A stretch of 64,000 nucleotides of DNA from Bosea sp. BIWAKO-01 (GCF_001748145.1 NZ_BCQA01000001.1:5482501-5546500); one strand, 5' to 3'. Numbered from the stretch's first letter, positions 18,161-26,749 are shown. The notes: generated by a model from the letters alone, not told the origin. Made by a program: numbers and translations.

Positions 18161-18254
18161 GCCCGGATACCGTATCCGGTCCGCTCACCTGCCCTCCTGT
18201 GCCTGAATCGGCCTTCCCGAAGACCGCAATCAGCCTCTCAGGCCAATGCTCTAG
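18161..18254 (+). repeat. RIME-like intergenic element, copy C (diverged)
   Basis: The most diverged of the four copies. CCGTATCCGGTCC, TGAATCGGCCTTCCCGAAGA and CCGCAATC align with copies B and D, and the element ends GCCAATGCTCTAG. It lies between the convergent Wzy-like and methyltransferase genes and overlaps the stop codon of the latter. Two of the stem positions are lost compared with copies B and D. Confidence 0.65.
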
Positions 18255-19066
18255 ACCGGCGCCTTGCGGACCAGCACGTAGTCGTAGGTCGTCACCAGGT
18301 CCCATCCGGCTTTCGCAGCCAGCAGATTGAAGGCGTGGTCGATCTCGCGCAGCCCCGGCAAACGCTCGAAATAGCCATGCCCCCAGAAGCGCTGGATGTG
18401 AACATCGCGGAATCCGGCCCGGTTGAGCATCGGCGTCAGCTGCGCGCGGCTGCCGCGGCACCAGTCATAATGAGCCGGGAATTTGGGATCGCCGCCATCC
18501 TGCTGGCGTGCCGGAAACAGCGCGTGCAGGATGGCGCGCGAGGCGGCCTCCGGCAGGATGTGGTTCAGCGCGAAGACCGGCGCCCAGAGCGTCGGGAAGA
18601 ATGCCAGCGCCATTCCACCCGGCGCCAGTAGCGCATGGATGTTCGTCCAGGCCCGCTCGACATCCCGGATGTGCTCGAAGACCATGCGCGAGATCATCAG
18701 GTCGTAGCCGCCGCGCTCGACATCAGGTTCGGACAGGTCGCCAGCGATATCGAAACGCGCCGTCCGCAGGCCGGGCGCCGACAAGGCCAACTCGTCCGCA
18801 TCGATATCGTTGACGACAAGGTCCAGACCATGGCTGGCGGCTTCCGCGGCCGAGAACAGCGGATCGCGGCCGCCGCCGATCTCGCAGATCCGCCTCAAGC
18901 CGAACTGTCGGGTCACGGCAAGAATCGTCGGTTCGTAGTTCTTCCAGGCCCAGCGCGAATGCCAATCGGGCTGCAGTTCGGCGAAGAAGGTTTCGAGAGC
19001 GCGGTCCGGGCTGCGTATCGCCCTGGCGGCTGTTCCCTTCGCGCCCAACGCAATCGTCGCGGTCAT
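18251..19066 (-). CDS. Class I SAM-dependent methyltransferase
   Basis: A 271-residue protein with a Rossmann SAM-binding fold: RRICEIGGGRDPLFS is motif I near residue 59, and DLVVNDIDADEL (motif II acidic loop) follows. YDLMISRMVFEHIRDVERAW is the motif IV region, and LLAPGGMALAFFP follows it. The C-terminal part (HYDWCRGSRAQLTPMLNRAGF) is typical of glycan-associated methyltransferases. ATG 19066 is used, with GGAGAG upstream. It lies at the end of the exopolysaccharide locus and might methylate a sugar of the polymer, but the substrate is not visible in the sequence. Confidence 0.85.
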   Translation of the reverse strand: MTATIALGAKGTAARAIRSPDRALETFFAELQPDWHSRWAWKNYEPTILAVTRQFGLRRICEIGGGRDPLFSAAEAASHGLDLVVNDIDADELALSAPGLRTARFDIAGDLSEPDVERGGYDLMISRMVFEHIRDVERAWTNIHALLAPGGMALAFFPTLWAPVFALNHILPEAASRAILHALFPARQQDGGDPKFPAHYDWCRGSRAQLTPMLNRAGFRDVHIQRFWGHGYFERLPGLREIDHAFNLLAAKAGWDLVTTYDYVLVRKAPV

Positions 19067-19331
19067 GCCACTCTCCACCGATCAACCGGGAGGGAGGATG
19101 TGGACGAACGGCTCGGCTCGCAATGTTTTGCTTAACATGCGGTTAATATTGATGGTTTCGAAGCCGGCACCTGTCATGGAGCCCTTGGTGCTTCTTGCCG
19201 GTGCACGCCGAAGCCCAGCTGGGCGTGGTCCTTTCGCGCCCCGAACCAGGGCTTGGCGCGAGACATGGCAGCGCGACATGGAGGCGATGCGGCCCTTCTG
19301 AAAAACCCTGCGGAGAGTATGCCGAAGCGCG

Positions 19332-19360
19332 TTGCATCCGCGCGCTCGCCCCTCTATAAG
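19332..19360 (+). promoter_or_regulatory. Sigma-70-type promoter of tRNA-Pro
   Basis: TTGCAT at 19332-19337 and TATAAG at 19355-19360 are separated by 17 bases and end 10 bases before the mature tRNA 5' end. Position and spacing fit a housekeeping promoter. Confidence 0.6.
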
Positions 19361-19369
19361 CCGCCCTGT

Positions 19370-19447
19370 CGGAGCGTAGCGCAGCCCGGTTAGCGCACTT
19401 GTCTGGGGGACAAGGGGTCGGAGGTTCGAATCCTCTCGCTCCGACCA
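19370..19447 (+). tRNA. tRNA-Pro (anticodon GGG)
   Basis: A complete cloverleaf of 78 bases including the encoded CCA. The acceptor stem CGGAGCG pairs with CGCTCCG, the D-arm contains AGCCCGGTTAGCGC, and the anticodon stem CTTGT/ACAAG encloses CTGGGGG, giving anticodon GGG. The T-arm is GGAGGTTCGAATCCTC. No integrase gene or attachment-site duplication was seen downstream. Confidence 0.96.
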
Positions 19448-19686
19448 TAAAACCTCGTGGAATCATTGAGTTGGCGAGCGGCATCCAAATGCCGCGCCGC
19501 TCTTTCTGCTTTGGGCAGTCTGGGGCTCCATCAGCGCGATTCTGGCATTTCCAGCACGTGGGCCAAGCGCCAGCCGCGGCTCGCGAGGGAGTTGCCGCAC
19601 TCTGCCGCTATGCCATTCTGATCTGGAATCTGACCGAGCGCGGCAGGAGGGGAATCGGGCGGCTCAGGTTCCAGCAGCGCCGCACT

Positions 19687-20778
19687 TCAGCGCCGCGCTT
19701 CGACCTCTGAAGCGACAGCCCCCTCGGCGCCCCTCAAGCGGCCGAACCGTTCCCAGTTGGGCGGCATCGGCTCGCCGAAGATGCGGGCCAGCATCATGCG
19801 GCCGACCTCCGCGGAATAGTGGGCCTGGTCGCCCATCCAATAGTTCGGATCATCGGAGAGCCAGTCGGCGCCCGTGAAGTCCCAGAGCGGCGTGACGCGC
19901 GCAACCTGATCAAGCGCTTGCGCCAGGTCCTTCGGCAGATAGCGGCTCTCGACGGCCCGATGAAGCGGACTGACGGCCACGATGAGCCTGGTGCCGTTCT
20001 GCCGGGTCAGCGTGGCGATGCGCTGCAGGATCTGCAGCTGGTCTGCGAAATACGCGCGCTGCGCGAACGGCCTGTTGTAGTCGCTTCCTGCCTGCGCGCC
20101 GCGCCCGGCCACGGCGCTCAACGATGCCAAGCGGACGAATGCCAGTTTCACCTTGTTGGCGACCGAAGGGGTCTTGCGATCTCTCTCCTCGATGGCGGCC
20201 CGGGCCTCGCGCAGGATGCGCTGCCAGCTCCTGACCTGCAGCGCCGTCAGGTTGCGCCACCAGAAATATATACCGCTTTCGCCGCTCAGGGCCTGAGGCA
20301 GCAAGGTCTCGATGTAGCGGTTGGTCGCTGGGGGATCTCCGAAGGTGTCGATATCGAGCAGCAGGAACACGGCCTGCAAATGCTGCCCTCGTTTCGCCTT
20401 GTCGGCGACGACGTATTCGAGCGCGGGCAGGAAGTCCGGCAGCATGCCGCGTGTGGCCCAGAAACTGGCGACATTCACCCCGTCCAAGCGGCGGGACAGC
20501 TCCGCCGGCGGAGTGGCCTGGGCGCGGGAAGAGCCGAACAGCACGCCGCCGAAACTGTCCGGCGCAGCGTCATAGGCCGCGAGATTCCGGTAGTGGTAAT
20601 TAATGTTGGGCGTACGCGGAAGGACGTTCGTGCCGAAGACGCCCTGCGGGTCGATCAGGACATTGGCAGCGACCACGCTGGCAAAAAGCGCTGCAGCACC
20701 CAGGATCAGCGCCAGCGCATATGTCCGAGGAGCCATCCCGGGCGCGGCAGAACCCGGCTTCTTCTTACGCCAGAGCAT
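19687..20778 (-). CDS. Membrane-anchored SGNH/AlgJ-DltD-like protein
   Basis: A 363-residue protein with an N-terminal membrane anchor (residues 18-39) and an extracytoplasmic domain. GVLFGSSRAQATPP (GSSR at 82-85) looks like block I with the nucleophilic Ser of SGNH hydrolases. WMGDQAHYS near the C-terminus supplies a candidate Asp/His pair. This layout is shared by AlgJ/AlgX-type acetyltransferases and by DltD. It is the last gene of the MBOAT-ACP-FAAL operon and overlaps the ligase gene by 14 bases. The inferred role is to complete or assist acyl transfer outside the membrane. The family match is from motifs only. Confidence 0.75.
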   Translation of the reverse strand: MLWRKKKPGSAAPGMAPRTYALALILGAAALFASVVAANVLIDPQGVFGTNVLPRTPNINYHYRNLAAYDAAPDSFGGVLFGSSRAQATPPAELSRRLDGVNVASFWATRGMLPDFLPALEYVVADKAKRGQHLQAVFLLLDIDTFGDPPATNRYIETLLPQALSGESGIYFWWRNLTALQVRSWQRILREARAAIEERDRKTPSVANKVKLAFVRLASLSAVAGRGAQAGSDYNRPFAQRAYFADQLQILQRIATLTRQNGTRLIVAVSPLHRAVESRYLPKDLAQALDQVARVTPLWDFTGADWLSDDPNYWMGDQAHYSAEVGRMMLARIFGEPMPPNWERFGRLRGAEGAVASEVEARR

Positions 20779-22543
20779 CGGGCAAACCTGGCTGGAGTTC
20801 GGCAAGGTGTCCGTCGAGGAAAAGACTGCGGGCAAGGCCCCGCTGGATCTTGCCGCTCGTCGTCTTCGGCAGGTTGCCGGGGCGGATCAGCACGACCTCC
20901 TGGATGGCAAGTTCGTGTTCGGTCGCGATCGCCTCGCGGATCGTGTCCTCGATGTCATCGATGGAGACGTGGCGCATCTGCGTCCGCTCGACCTCCTGCA
21001 CCACGACCAGACGCCCCTCGCCATCCTCGTCCAGGATCGAGAAGGCGGCGCCGCCATGCCGGCGCAAGGCTGGATGGCTCGCCTGCACGGTGTCCTCCAG
21101 GTCCTGCGGATAATGGTTGACGCCGCGAATGATGATCACGTCCTTGATGCGCCCGGTGATGAAGAGCTCACCGGTGTCATCGAGGAACCCGAGATCGCCG
21201 GTGCGAAGCCAGCGTTCCTCGGCTTCCCCTTCGATACGCGGCCAGAAGGTCGCGGCGGTGGCCTTGGCGTTTTGCCAATAGCCCTGGGTGACATTCGGAC
21301 CGGAAATCCAAATCTCGCCGGCATGACCGGGTTGAAGGCGACGGCACGTCTCCGGATCGACGATCGCGAGTCTTTCGCCGACGAGGGCCTTGCCGCAACC
21401 TGCGACGAACTGCGCGTCCTCATCGCTCGACGGCGCGGCTGCGCGATAGCGTTGCAGCGCCTCCCGGCTCACTCTCAGCTTTACGAGCCCCCGCCCCCGC
21501 CCGCCGCCGGAGGCCAGAAGCGTCGCCTCCGCGAGGCCATAAGCCGGAGAGCATGCCTTGGGATCGAAGCCATAGGGCGCGAAGGTCTCGGTGAAGCGCT
21601 CCATCGTTTCCGCGCGCACCGGCTCGGCGCCGTTGAGCGCAATCTTCCAGCCGGATAGGTCGATGCCCGCCATCTGGTCGGGGCGGAAGCGATCGACGCA
21701 GAGATCGAAGGCAAAATTCGGCGCTGTCGCGAATTCGGCGCGGTAGTCGCTGATCGCGCGCAGCCAGTTCAGGGGGCGCTGCATGAAGCTCACGGGGGCC
21801 ATGAGCACGCAAAGCGAGCCGACATAGAGCGTCTGCAGCACGTTCAGGATGAGCCCCATGTCGTGATAGAGCGGCACCCAGCTCACATAGGTCGTCGCAC
21901 GGGTGTTGCCGTAGACGAGCCGGATCATCTCGCTATTGGCGAGAAGATTGCCATGGCTCACCATCACGCCCTTGGGATCCGAGGTCGAGCCCGAGGTATA
22001 TTGCAGGAAAGCCAAGTCCTGCAGGCCGGGCTCCGGGAACATGCTTCCCGCCGGCGCCTCGACCTCCTTCGTGGCGTCGACAGCCATGAAATCGAGTGCG
22101 GGTGCCTGGAGACGCTCCGCGAGGTCGCCGCGTGTCGCCTGCAGTGCCGGGCTCGTCAATGCGATACGCGGCGTGCAATCGGCGACGATGCTGGCGCTCG
22201 AATTGCGCGCGCCCAGGCGCCGTGGCGGCATCATCGGTACAGCGATCGTGCCGGCGATCAGGCAGCCGAAGAAGGCGACGAGGAAATCGAGCCCGGGCGG
22301 GAACATCAGGAGCGCGCGCTCGCCGGAGAGACCGCGCTCTACCAGCTCCGCCGCTAGCGCACGGGCGCGGCTCTCGAGCTCCGAGAAGGTGAGCGATGCC
22401 TCCTCGCCGCCGCGATCCGACAGGAAGGCATAGGCACGCTCGTTCGGCTGCTCCGCGGCGCGCGCACGCAGCAGCTCGACCATCGAGTTGTACCCGGTCC
22501 CGAGGACCGCCGGGCTCTCTTGAACTGCTGGGATTTGGTTCAA
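20765..22543 (-). CDS. Fatty acyl-AMP ligase (FAAL)
   Basis: A 592-residue ANL-superfamily adenylating enzyme. The P-loop-like motif YTSGSTSDPKGVMVSHGNL lies near residue 190, and the segments WVPLYHDMGLILNVLQTLYVG and SFMQRPLNWLRAISDYRAEF are characteristic of FAALs. The hinge region is LRTGDLGFLDDTGELFITGR and the C-terminal lysine sits in LPKTTSGKIQRG. FAALs activate fatty acids as acyl-AMP and pass them to a carrier protein rather than to CoA. Its ATG overlaps the end of the acyl carrier protein gene by four bases, so that carrier is the likely acceptor. It sits where dltA sits in a dlt operon. Confidence 0.92.
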   Translation of the reverse strand: MNQIPAVQESPAVLGTGYNSMVELLRARAAEQPNERAYAFLSDRGGEEASLTFSELESRARALAAELVERGLSGERALLMFPPGLDFLVAFFGCLIAGTIAVPMMPPRRLGARNSSASIVADCTPRIALTSPALQATRGDLAERLQAPALDFMAVDATKEVEAPAGSMFPEPGLQDLAFLQYTSGSTSDPKGVMVSHGNLLANSEMIRLVYGNTRATTYVSWVPLYHDMGLILNVLQTLYVGSLCVLMAPVSFMQRPLNWLRAISDYRAEFATAPNFAFDLCVDRFRPDQMAGIDLSGWKIALNGAEPVRAETMERFTETFAPYGFDPKACSPAYGLAEATLLASGGGRGRGLVKLRVSREALQRYRAAAPSSDEDAQFVAGCGKALVGERLAIVDPETCRRLQPGHAGEIWISGPNVTQGYWQNAKATAATFWPRIEGEAEERWLRTGDLGFLDDTGELFITGRIKDVIIIRGVNHYPQDLEDTVQASHPALRRHGGAAFSILDEDGEGRLVVVQEVERTQMRHVSIDDIEDTIREAIATEHELAIQEVVLIRPGNLPKTTSGKIQRGLARSLFLDGHLAELQPGLPDALA

Positions 22544-22791
22544 TCCGGCTCTCCCGCGAGGTGACGGGCAAGCGTTGCGATGGTGGGGTATTCAAAGGCC
22601 AGTTCAGGGGCAAGTTCGCGCCCAAGCCATTCCTCGAGCTCGGCCACCAGGTAAACCGCCATCGCGGAATCGACGCCCAGGCGCGTGAACTTGGCCTGCG
22701 GATCGATCTTTTCCGCAGGACGTCGCAGCCCCTTGGCGAGATGCGCGACGCACCACGCGGTGATTTCTGCTTCGCCCTTGTCACTTGCCAT
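22540..22791 (-). CDS. Acyl carrier protein
   Basis: An 83-residue stand-alone carrier protein. The phosphopantetheine attachment serine is S42 in FTRLGVDSAMAVYL, followed by a helix III region ending LAFEYPTIATLARHLAG. ATG 22791 is taken; the TTG one codon upstream is unlikely. It lies 26 bases after the MBOAT gene and overlaps the FAAL gene by four bases. It should carry the acyl chain activated by the FAAL and present it to the MBOAT protein, as DltC does in the dlt system. Confidence 0.92.
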   Translation of the reverse strand: MASDKGEAEITAWCVAHLAKGLRRPAEKIDPQAKFTRLGVDSAMAVYLVAELEEWLGRELAPELAFEYPTIATLARHLAGEPD

Positions 22792-22817
22792 CAAACGCTA
22801 CGCTCCCAGACTGATCG

Positions 22818-24350
22818 TCAGAATTGGTAATAGAGGAACTCGCTCACCTGCCCGAGCCGGAAGAACACCTCGCCGAAGAGCAGGAAAGCCGTGCCGAGGG
22901 CGATGAGCGAGGGGCGCCAGGCCAGCACGCCGACATGTCTTCGCCAATTCGACTGGGCATCGCCTTCGCGATAACCGGTGATCTCCATCGGGTCTGGCAG
23001 GAGCAGGGCAATCGCCAGCGCCAGCAGGGTCAGCGCAGTCCCGGTGAGCGACCAGGTGCTGCCGAGCCAGGTGCGGATGAAGGCCTCCGATATCCAGCCC
23101 TGGCGTATGGCCCACCAGTCGTGCTGCAGCGTGAGCGCCTCCGCGACCGGGGTTTGGCCCATGCCGCCCATGGCGGCGAGGAGATGCCCCGACGTCTCGA
23201 TATCCGCAGAGCGAAACAGGACTGAGCCCACCACAAAGGCCGTGAAGGTCAGCGCCCATCCGACGAACCGCCCAGCCTGCGTCGGCTCATCCCGCTCGGG
23301 CACGATCCGCTGCCAGATCGTGTTGATGGTGAGAAGGCAGCCGTGATAGGCGCCCCATACCACGAACGTCCACCCGGCTCCGTGCCAGAGCCCGGCCAGG
23401 GTCATCGTGATCATCACCGCGATGGCGCGCCACCACCCCATCGGCCGGCCGAAGGTCAGCGGCCCGTAGATATAGTCCCGCAGCCACTGCGACAGCGTGA
23501 TGTGCCACCGCCGCCAGAAGTCCAGGATGCTGGTTGCGCGCAACGGTGCGGCAAAATTCACCGGCAGCCGGAAATTGAACAACAGCCCGAGGCCGATCGC
23601 CATTTCGGAATAGCCGGAAAAATCGAAGTAGATCTGGGCCGAGAAGGCCAGGGCACCGCCCCAGGCGGCGATGGCGGTGACCGGGTCGCCCCTCGCCGCA
23701 GCGTCGAAGACCGTGCCGACATGCGGCGAAAGCGAATCGGCGATCAGCACCTTCTTGGCGATGCCGATGATGAAAATCGTCAGTCCAAGGGCGACGTTCG
23801 ACCAATCCAACCGGAAGCGCGCATTATCGCCGAGCTGCCTGCCGAAGCTGTTCCAGCGCACGATGGGTCCCGCGATCAGATGCGGGAAGAAGGCGACAAA
23901 GAACGCGTAGCGGCTGAAATCAAGCGGAACTTTGCGGCGGTAGACGTCGACCAAAAAGGCGATCTGCACGAATGTCGTGAACGACAAGGCGAGTGGAACG
24001 ACGGGGGGCGCGGCCTTGTAGGAATGAACGATCGAAAGAAGGAAGTCAGCGTATTTCCAATAGCATAGCACCAGGATGTTGCTGACGATTCCGAAGATCA
24101 GAAGCCGCTTCGCCGCCGGTTTCTCCGCCGCCGCAATCAGCCGCGCGAACCAGAAATTCGCTACGATCGACGCTACCGGTAGCAGTACATAGGGCGGGTT
24201 CCACCATGCATAAAAGACGAGCGACGACAGCGTCGTGCCGATGATCGCGGCCGCCGCGCTCACGCGCGCGAGTGCGAAGTGCAGGAGCACCGCAAGCGGA
24301 AGAAAGACAAAGATGAACTCGGTAGAATTGAAGAGCATCGGGCGTGCCAT
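22818..24350 (-). CDS. MBOAT-family O-acyltransferase (AlgI/DltB-like)
   Basis: A 510-residue polytopic membrane acyltransferase with ten or more hydrophobic segments. It begins MLFNSTEFIFVFLPLAVLLH after four extra residues and carries FFPHLIAGPIVRW, YFDFSGYSEMAIGLG and WRRWHITLSQWLRDYIYGPL. The catalytic region GLWHGAGWTFVVWGAYHG holds His323 and His336. ATG 24350 is used; ATG 24338 is equally plausible. MBOATs of this branch move acyl groups from a cytoplasmic donor onto extracellular polymers. First gene of a four-gene operon; the carrier-protein donor is inferred from context. Confidence 0.93.
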   Translation of the reverse strand: MARPMLFNSTEFIFVFLPLAVLLHFALARVSAAAAIIGTTLSSLVFYAWWNPPYVLLPVASIVANFWFARLIAAAEKPAAKRLLIFGIVSNILVLCYWKYADFLLSIVHSYKAAPPVVPLALSFTTFVQIAFLVDVYRRKVPLDFSRYAFFVAFFPHLIAGPIVRWNSFGRQLGDNARFRLDWSNVALGLTIFIIGIAKKVLIADSLSPHVGTVFDAAARGDPVTAIAAWGGALAFSAQIYFDFSGYSEMAIGLGLLFNFRLPVNFAAPLRATSILDFWRRWHITLSQWLRDYIYGPLTFGRPMGWWRAIAVMITMTLAGLWHGAGWTFVVWGAYHGCLLTINTIWQRIVPERDEPTQAGRFVGWALTFTAFVVGSVLFRSADIETSGHLLAAMGGMGQTPVAEALTLQHDWWAIRQGWISEAFIRTWLGSTWSLTGTALTLLALAIALLLPDPMEITGYREGDAQSNWRRHVGVLAWRPSLIALGTAFLLFGEVFFRLGQVSEFLYYQF

Positions 24351-25144
24351 TGGAGCCGTGCGAGGCTACAGACTCGCAGCCGGGCTGCACGTGCGCAAGA
24401 CGGACGGGGACCCTGGGCCTCATTAGCCGGCCTCATGTGTGAAATATGTCACCGATACTGCGGCCGTTGATTCGCATTCGCCGTGAGCGATCGGGCCATC
24501 TGCATGGCAGCCTGGGAGCCTCAGTAAAGACCAAGCTTCGCGGTTCTTCCCGTTATCGCATTTGAGACTTGCCACGGGGCATCCAGCCCGGCTTGGCGCT
24601 CGGACGCCTTGGACAGCGGCCCGACCGGGGCATGAACCGCCTCCGGCCCTTGGGCCTCTGGTCCATCGACCGGCTGACCTTGATACCGAGCCTGTCGTCA
24701 TAAGCACGCGAGCGCCACTCTGTCCCATCTGGTAGCCGCCCCAGGGCAAGGCGCGCCCCCATAATCGCCGCGGGCGCGCCGCGATTGATCCAGCCTTTCG
24801 TCACACCGCCGCCGCCGATCGCAAGGAGGATCTGGAGCATGATGTGCCGGGCCTGCCATTGACCATGCTGATTTCGCTGATCTTGCTTATGATGAAGGGA
24901 TTCAGCGGCCGGCGGAGGCGGCCTCGATTGCGTGGCAAGCGGCCGCGGCGCTGACCAGGCGCTCCGGCGACGCCTTGCGGCCTGCGCAGACGGTGTGCCT
25001 CCGTTCTCTGTGGCGAGACTGCGCATTTGCTCGCCAACGGGGCACATCATGGACGCCGCGCAAGAGGATGAGCGCCCTCCATGCCCGCTGACGCGCCCCT
25101 TGGAACTGGTTCCGCGCCGGAGGAGCCAGCCGGCGCTATTCGTC
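24351..25144. other. Non-coding region, about 800 bases
   Basis: No gene could be supported on either strand. Reading frames up to about 165 residues exist, but their translations are rich in Arg, Pro and Gly with no family resemblance, as expected from high-GC noise. The left end should hold the promoter of the MBOAT operon. Confidence 0.5.
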
Positions 25145-25333
25145 CTACTGCCGCCTCTTGCCCGGCGCCCCAGGCTTGGCCGGGCTCTGCGCGGCGACCG
25201 GGTCGCTTGCGGGGAACGTGTCCTTCAGCGCCTTGTCGAGCTGTTGTTCCGGGGTGCTTTCACGCTCGGTCTTTCGCTGCTGTTTCTGCTCCTTCCGGAG
25301 ACTTTCGACCGCCGGGGTTGTGTGCTCTCGCAT
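25145..25333 (-). CDS. Small charged protein with FPASDP tail
   Basis: A 62-residue hydrophilic protein, MREHTTPAVESLRKEQKQQR and onward, with a C-terminal LDKALKDTFPASDPVA segment. That segment recurs in many short rhizobial and Methylobacterium proteins of unknown function. The ATG at 25333 is chosen because GAGG lies seven bases upstream; the ATG at 25339 is too close to it. The first half may form a charged helix. It is monocistronic. The function is unknown. Confidence 0.72.
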   Translation of the reverse strand: MREHTTPAVESLRKEQKQQRKTERESTPEQQLDKALKDTFPASDPVAAQSPAKPGAPGKRRQ

Positions 25334-25456
25334 TGCCATGCCTCTGCCGTTGATGAAGCCGATAGACGACGAGGTAACGCCAGCGAAACACATACGTTCC
25401 CAAACCGTATCGCTCCTCCCAGTCCGCGCCGGGGATGACGAGGCGCCCGATCGGTG

Positions 25457-26116
25457 CTAGGAGCCCGCCGTGGCCCCGAGATGGAAGCCTTGGCTGCGCA
25501 GATTCGAAAGAACCATGAGCGCGCCGTGTGTCTGGCCGGCGACGTCAGGGATGGGGACTATGCCAGCGCTCTCGTCGCCCTGGCCCTCAAGGAATTCGGT
25601 CACCTGGACGGCGCCTTCAACAATGCCGGCATCGTCGGCGACATGGTGCCGGTCGCCGAGATGGGGATGGCGAACTGGAACGATGTCATCGCGGTCAATC
25701 TGACGAGCGCATTCCTCGCAGCGAAAGCCCAGATCCCGGTCATGAAGGAGAGCGGGCATGGCTCGATCGTCTTCACATCCTCCTTCGTCGGCTTCAGCAA
25801 TGGCGGGCTGCCGGGAATGGCGGCCTATGCCGCGTCCAAGGCCGGCATGATCGGCCTGATGCAGTCGCTGGCGTCCGAACATGCCGCGGACGGCATCCGC
25901 GTCAATGCGCTCCTGCCGGGCGGCACCATCACGCCAAGCGGTGGCGAGGGACAGCCGGCCGTCCTGGATTTCGTCGCCAATCTGCACCCCATGAAGCGCA
26001 TGGCGCGTTCAGAGGAGATTGCCCAGGCAGCCCTGTTCCTGCTGTCCGACAGGTCCAGCTTCGTGACGGGAAGCCCGATGCTCGTGGATGGGGGCATTTC
26101 GGTGCGGCTGGCCTGA
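25457..26116 (+). pseudogene. SDR oxidoreductase, C-terminal part (inverted relative to its N-terminus)
   Basis: About 220 residues of a short-chain dehydrogenase/reductase. It carries LDGAFNNAGIVGDMVP (NNAG motif), the catalytic serine region SIVFTSSFVG, and YAASKAGMIGLMQSLA (YxxxK). IRVNALLPGGTITPSGGEGQ and SFVTGSPMLVDGG follow. The first ~33 residues with the TGxxxGIG cofactor loop are absent. They lie on the opposite strand at 26143-26271, beyond the end of this piece. Joining the N-part after EGAKLV to this part at LGARRG gives a normal SDR. A chance GTG at 25454 is in frame, but no ribosome site was seen. Most likely non-functional. Confidence 0.8.
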
Positions 26117-26142
26117 TGCTGGCGCTGAAGTGAGGCGCCAGA

Positions 26143-26271
26143 TCAGGATTGCCGGGCGACGATCAGAAGCATCACCAGCTTGGCTCCCTCGGCTGCAAAC
26201 AACAGCGCCGCCGCAGCGCCGATTCCGCTGCTCGCTCCCGTGATGATGATCGCCTTGTCTTCCAGTTCCAC
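26143..26271 (-). pseudogene. SDR oxidoreductase, N-terminal part with intact start
   Basis: From a GTG at 26271, with GGAGGAG six bases upstream, this reads MELEDKAIIITGASSGIGAA, then ALLFAAEGAKLV. That is the complete nucleotide-binding start of an SDR. Homology stops at about 26173 and the frame ends nine codons later. The remainder of the protein is found on the plus strand at 25457-26116. The ribosome site, start codon and TGxxxGIG motif show this was a real gene on the minus strand before an inversion of roughly 716 bp split it. Confidence 0.8.
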
Positions 26272-26443
26272 AGCTCGCTCCTCCGTCGGTGTCGTCAGGG
26301 CGAACTAGCGAGTGGCCGCAGGGTGCAGCCACCCGTTTCCTGTGGTCCGGATCAGCCGTGCAGCGGAACCTGGCGTAGGGCGGCACCGTTGTTCCGTCAT
26401 TCGTGGACAGCCGCGAGCTCGGAACCGTGCGGAGGAAAACGCC

Positions 26444-26668
26444 ATGGAAACGGAGACTGAACGACGGGCCGAAAACCAATCGGCGACACGGGGTGGCGAC
26501 CCGATCCCTCCCCTGCGCCCCGACGATCACTCGGCGGCGCATCCTGCGCAGGAAACGCCGGTCGAAGCGCGGCAGGGTTTCCTTGGCCGCCCGGTTCTGA
26601 AGGTCCTGATCGCTGGGCTCGTTCTGGCCGTACTGGCCTGGATTGTGGTCGCGCTCCTGGTCTCCTGA
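26444..26668 (+). CDS. Small protein with C-terminal membrane anchor
   Basis: A 74-residue protein. The first ~48 residues are polar and probably disordered (METETERRAENQSATRGGDP and onward). The C-terminus is one hydrophobic segment, VLIAGLVLAVLAWIVVALLVS, ending at the stop. GGAGG eight bases before the ATG at 26444 fixes the start. A tail-anchored inner-membrane protein is likely. No family was recognised. Confidence 0.72.
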   Translation: METETERRAENQSATRGGDPIPPLRPDDHSAAHPAQETPVEARQGFLGRPVLKVLIAGLVLAVLAWIVVALLVS

Positions 26669-26749
26669 CTCGCAGATGCCTTCTGGACTGCACGCCCCCT
26701 GAGCCGAGTCCTGCCGATGCCTCGCCCGCTCTGACCCAGATAACAGAAA

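Noticed and set aside
19143..19484. Minus-strand frame of 113 residues containing GARGFEPPTPCPPDK
   Set aside because: It is the antisense of tRNA-Pro. This ARGFEPPTP-type translation is a well-known false gene call over tRNAs.
19370..19686. Integration site at the 3' end of tRNA-Pro
   Set aside because: No integrase gene and no repeat of the tRNA 3' end was found downstream within the window.
24553..25050. 165-codon minus-strand frame in the 800-base gap
   Set aside because: Composition is Arg/Pro/Gly-rich, the start lacks a ribosome site and no family resemblance was seen.
25439..26147. Direct repeat GAGGCGCC-x-GATC on both sides of the SDR C-terminal piece, suggesting a mobile unit
   Set aside because: The match is only about 12 of 16 bases, in direct orientation, and does not explain the reversed gene order; microhomology inversion is simpler.
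25457..26172. Invertible phase-variation switch at the SDR gene
   Set aside because: No inverted repeats longer than about 4 bases at the break points and no recombinase gene nearby.
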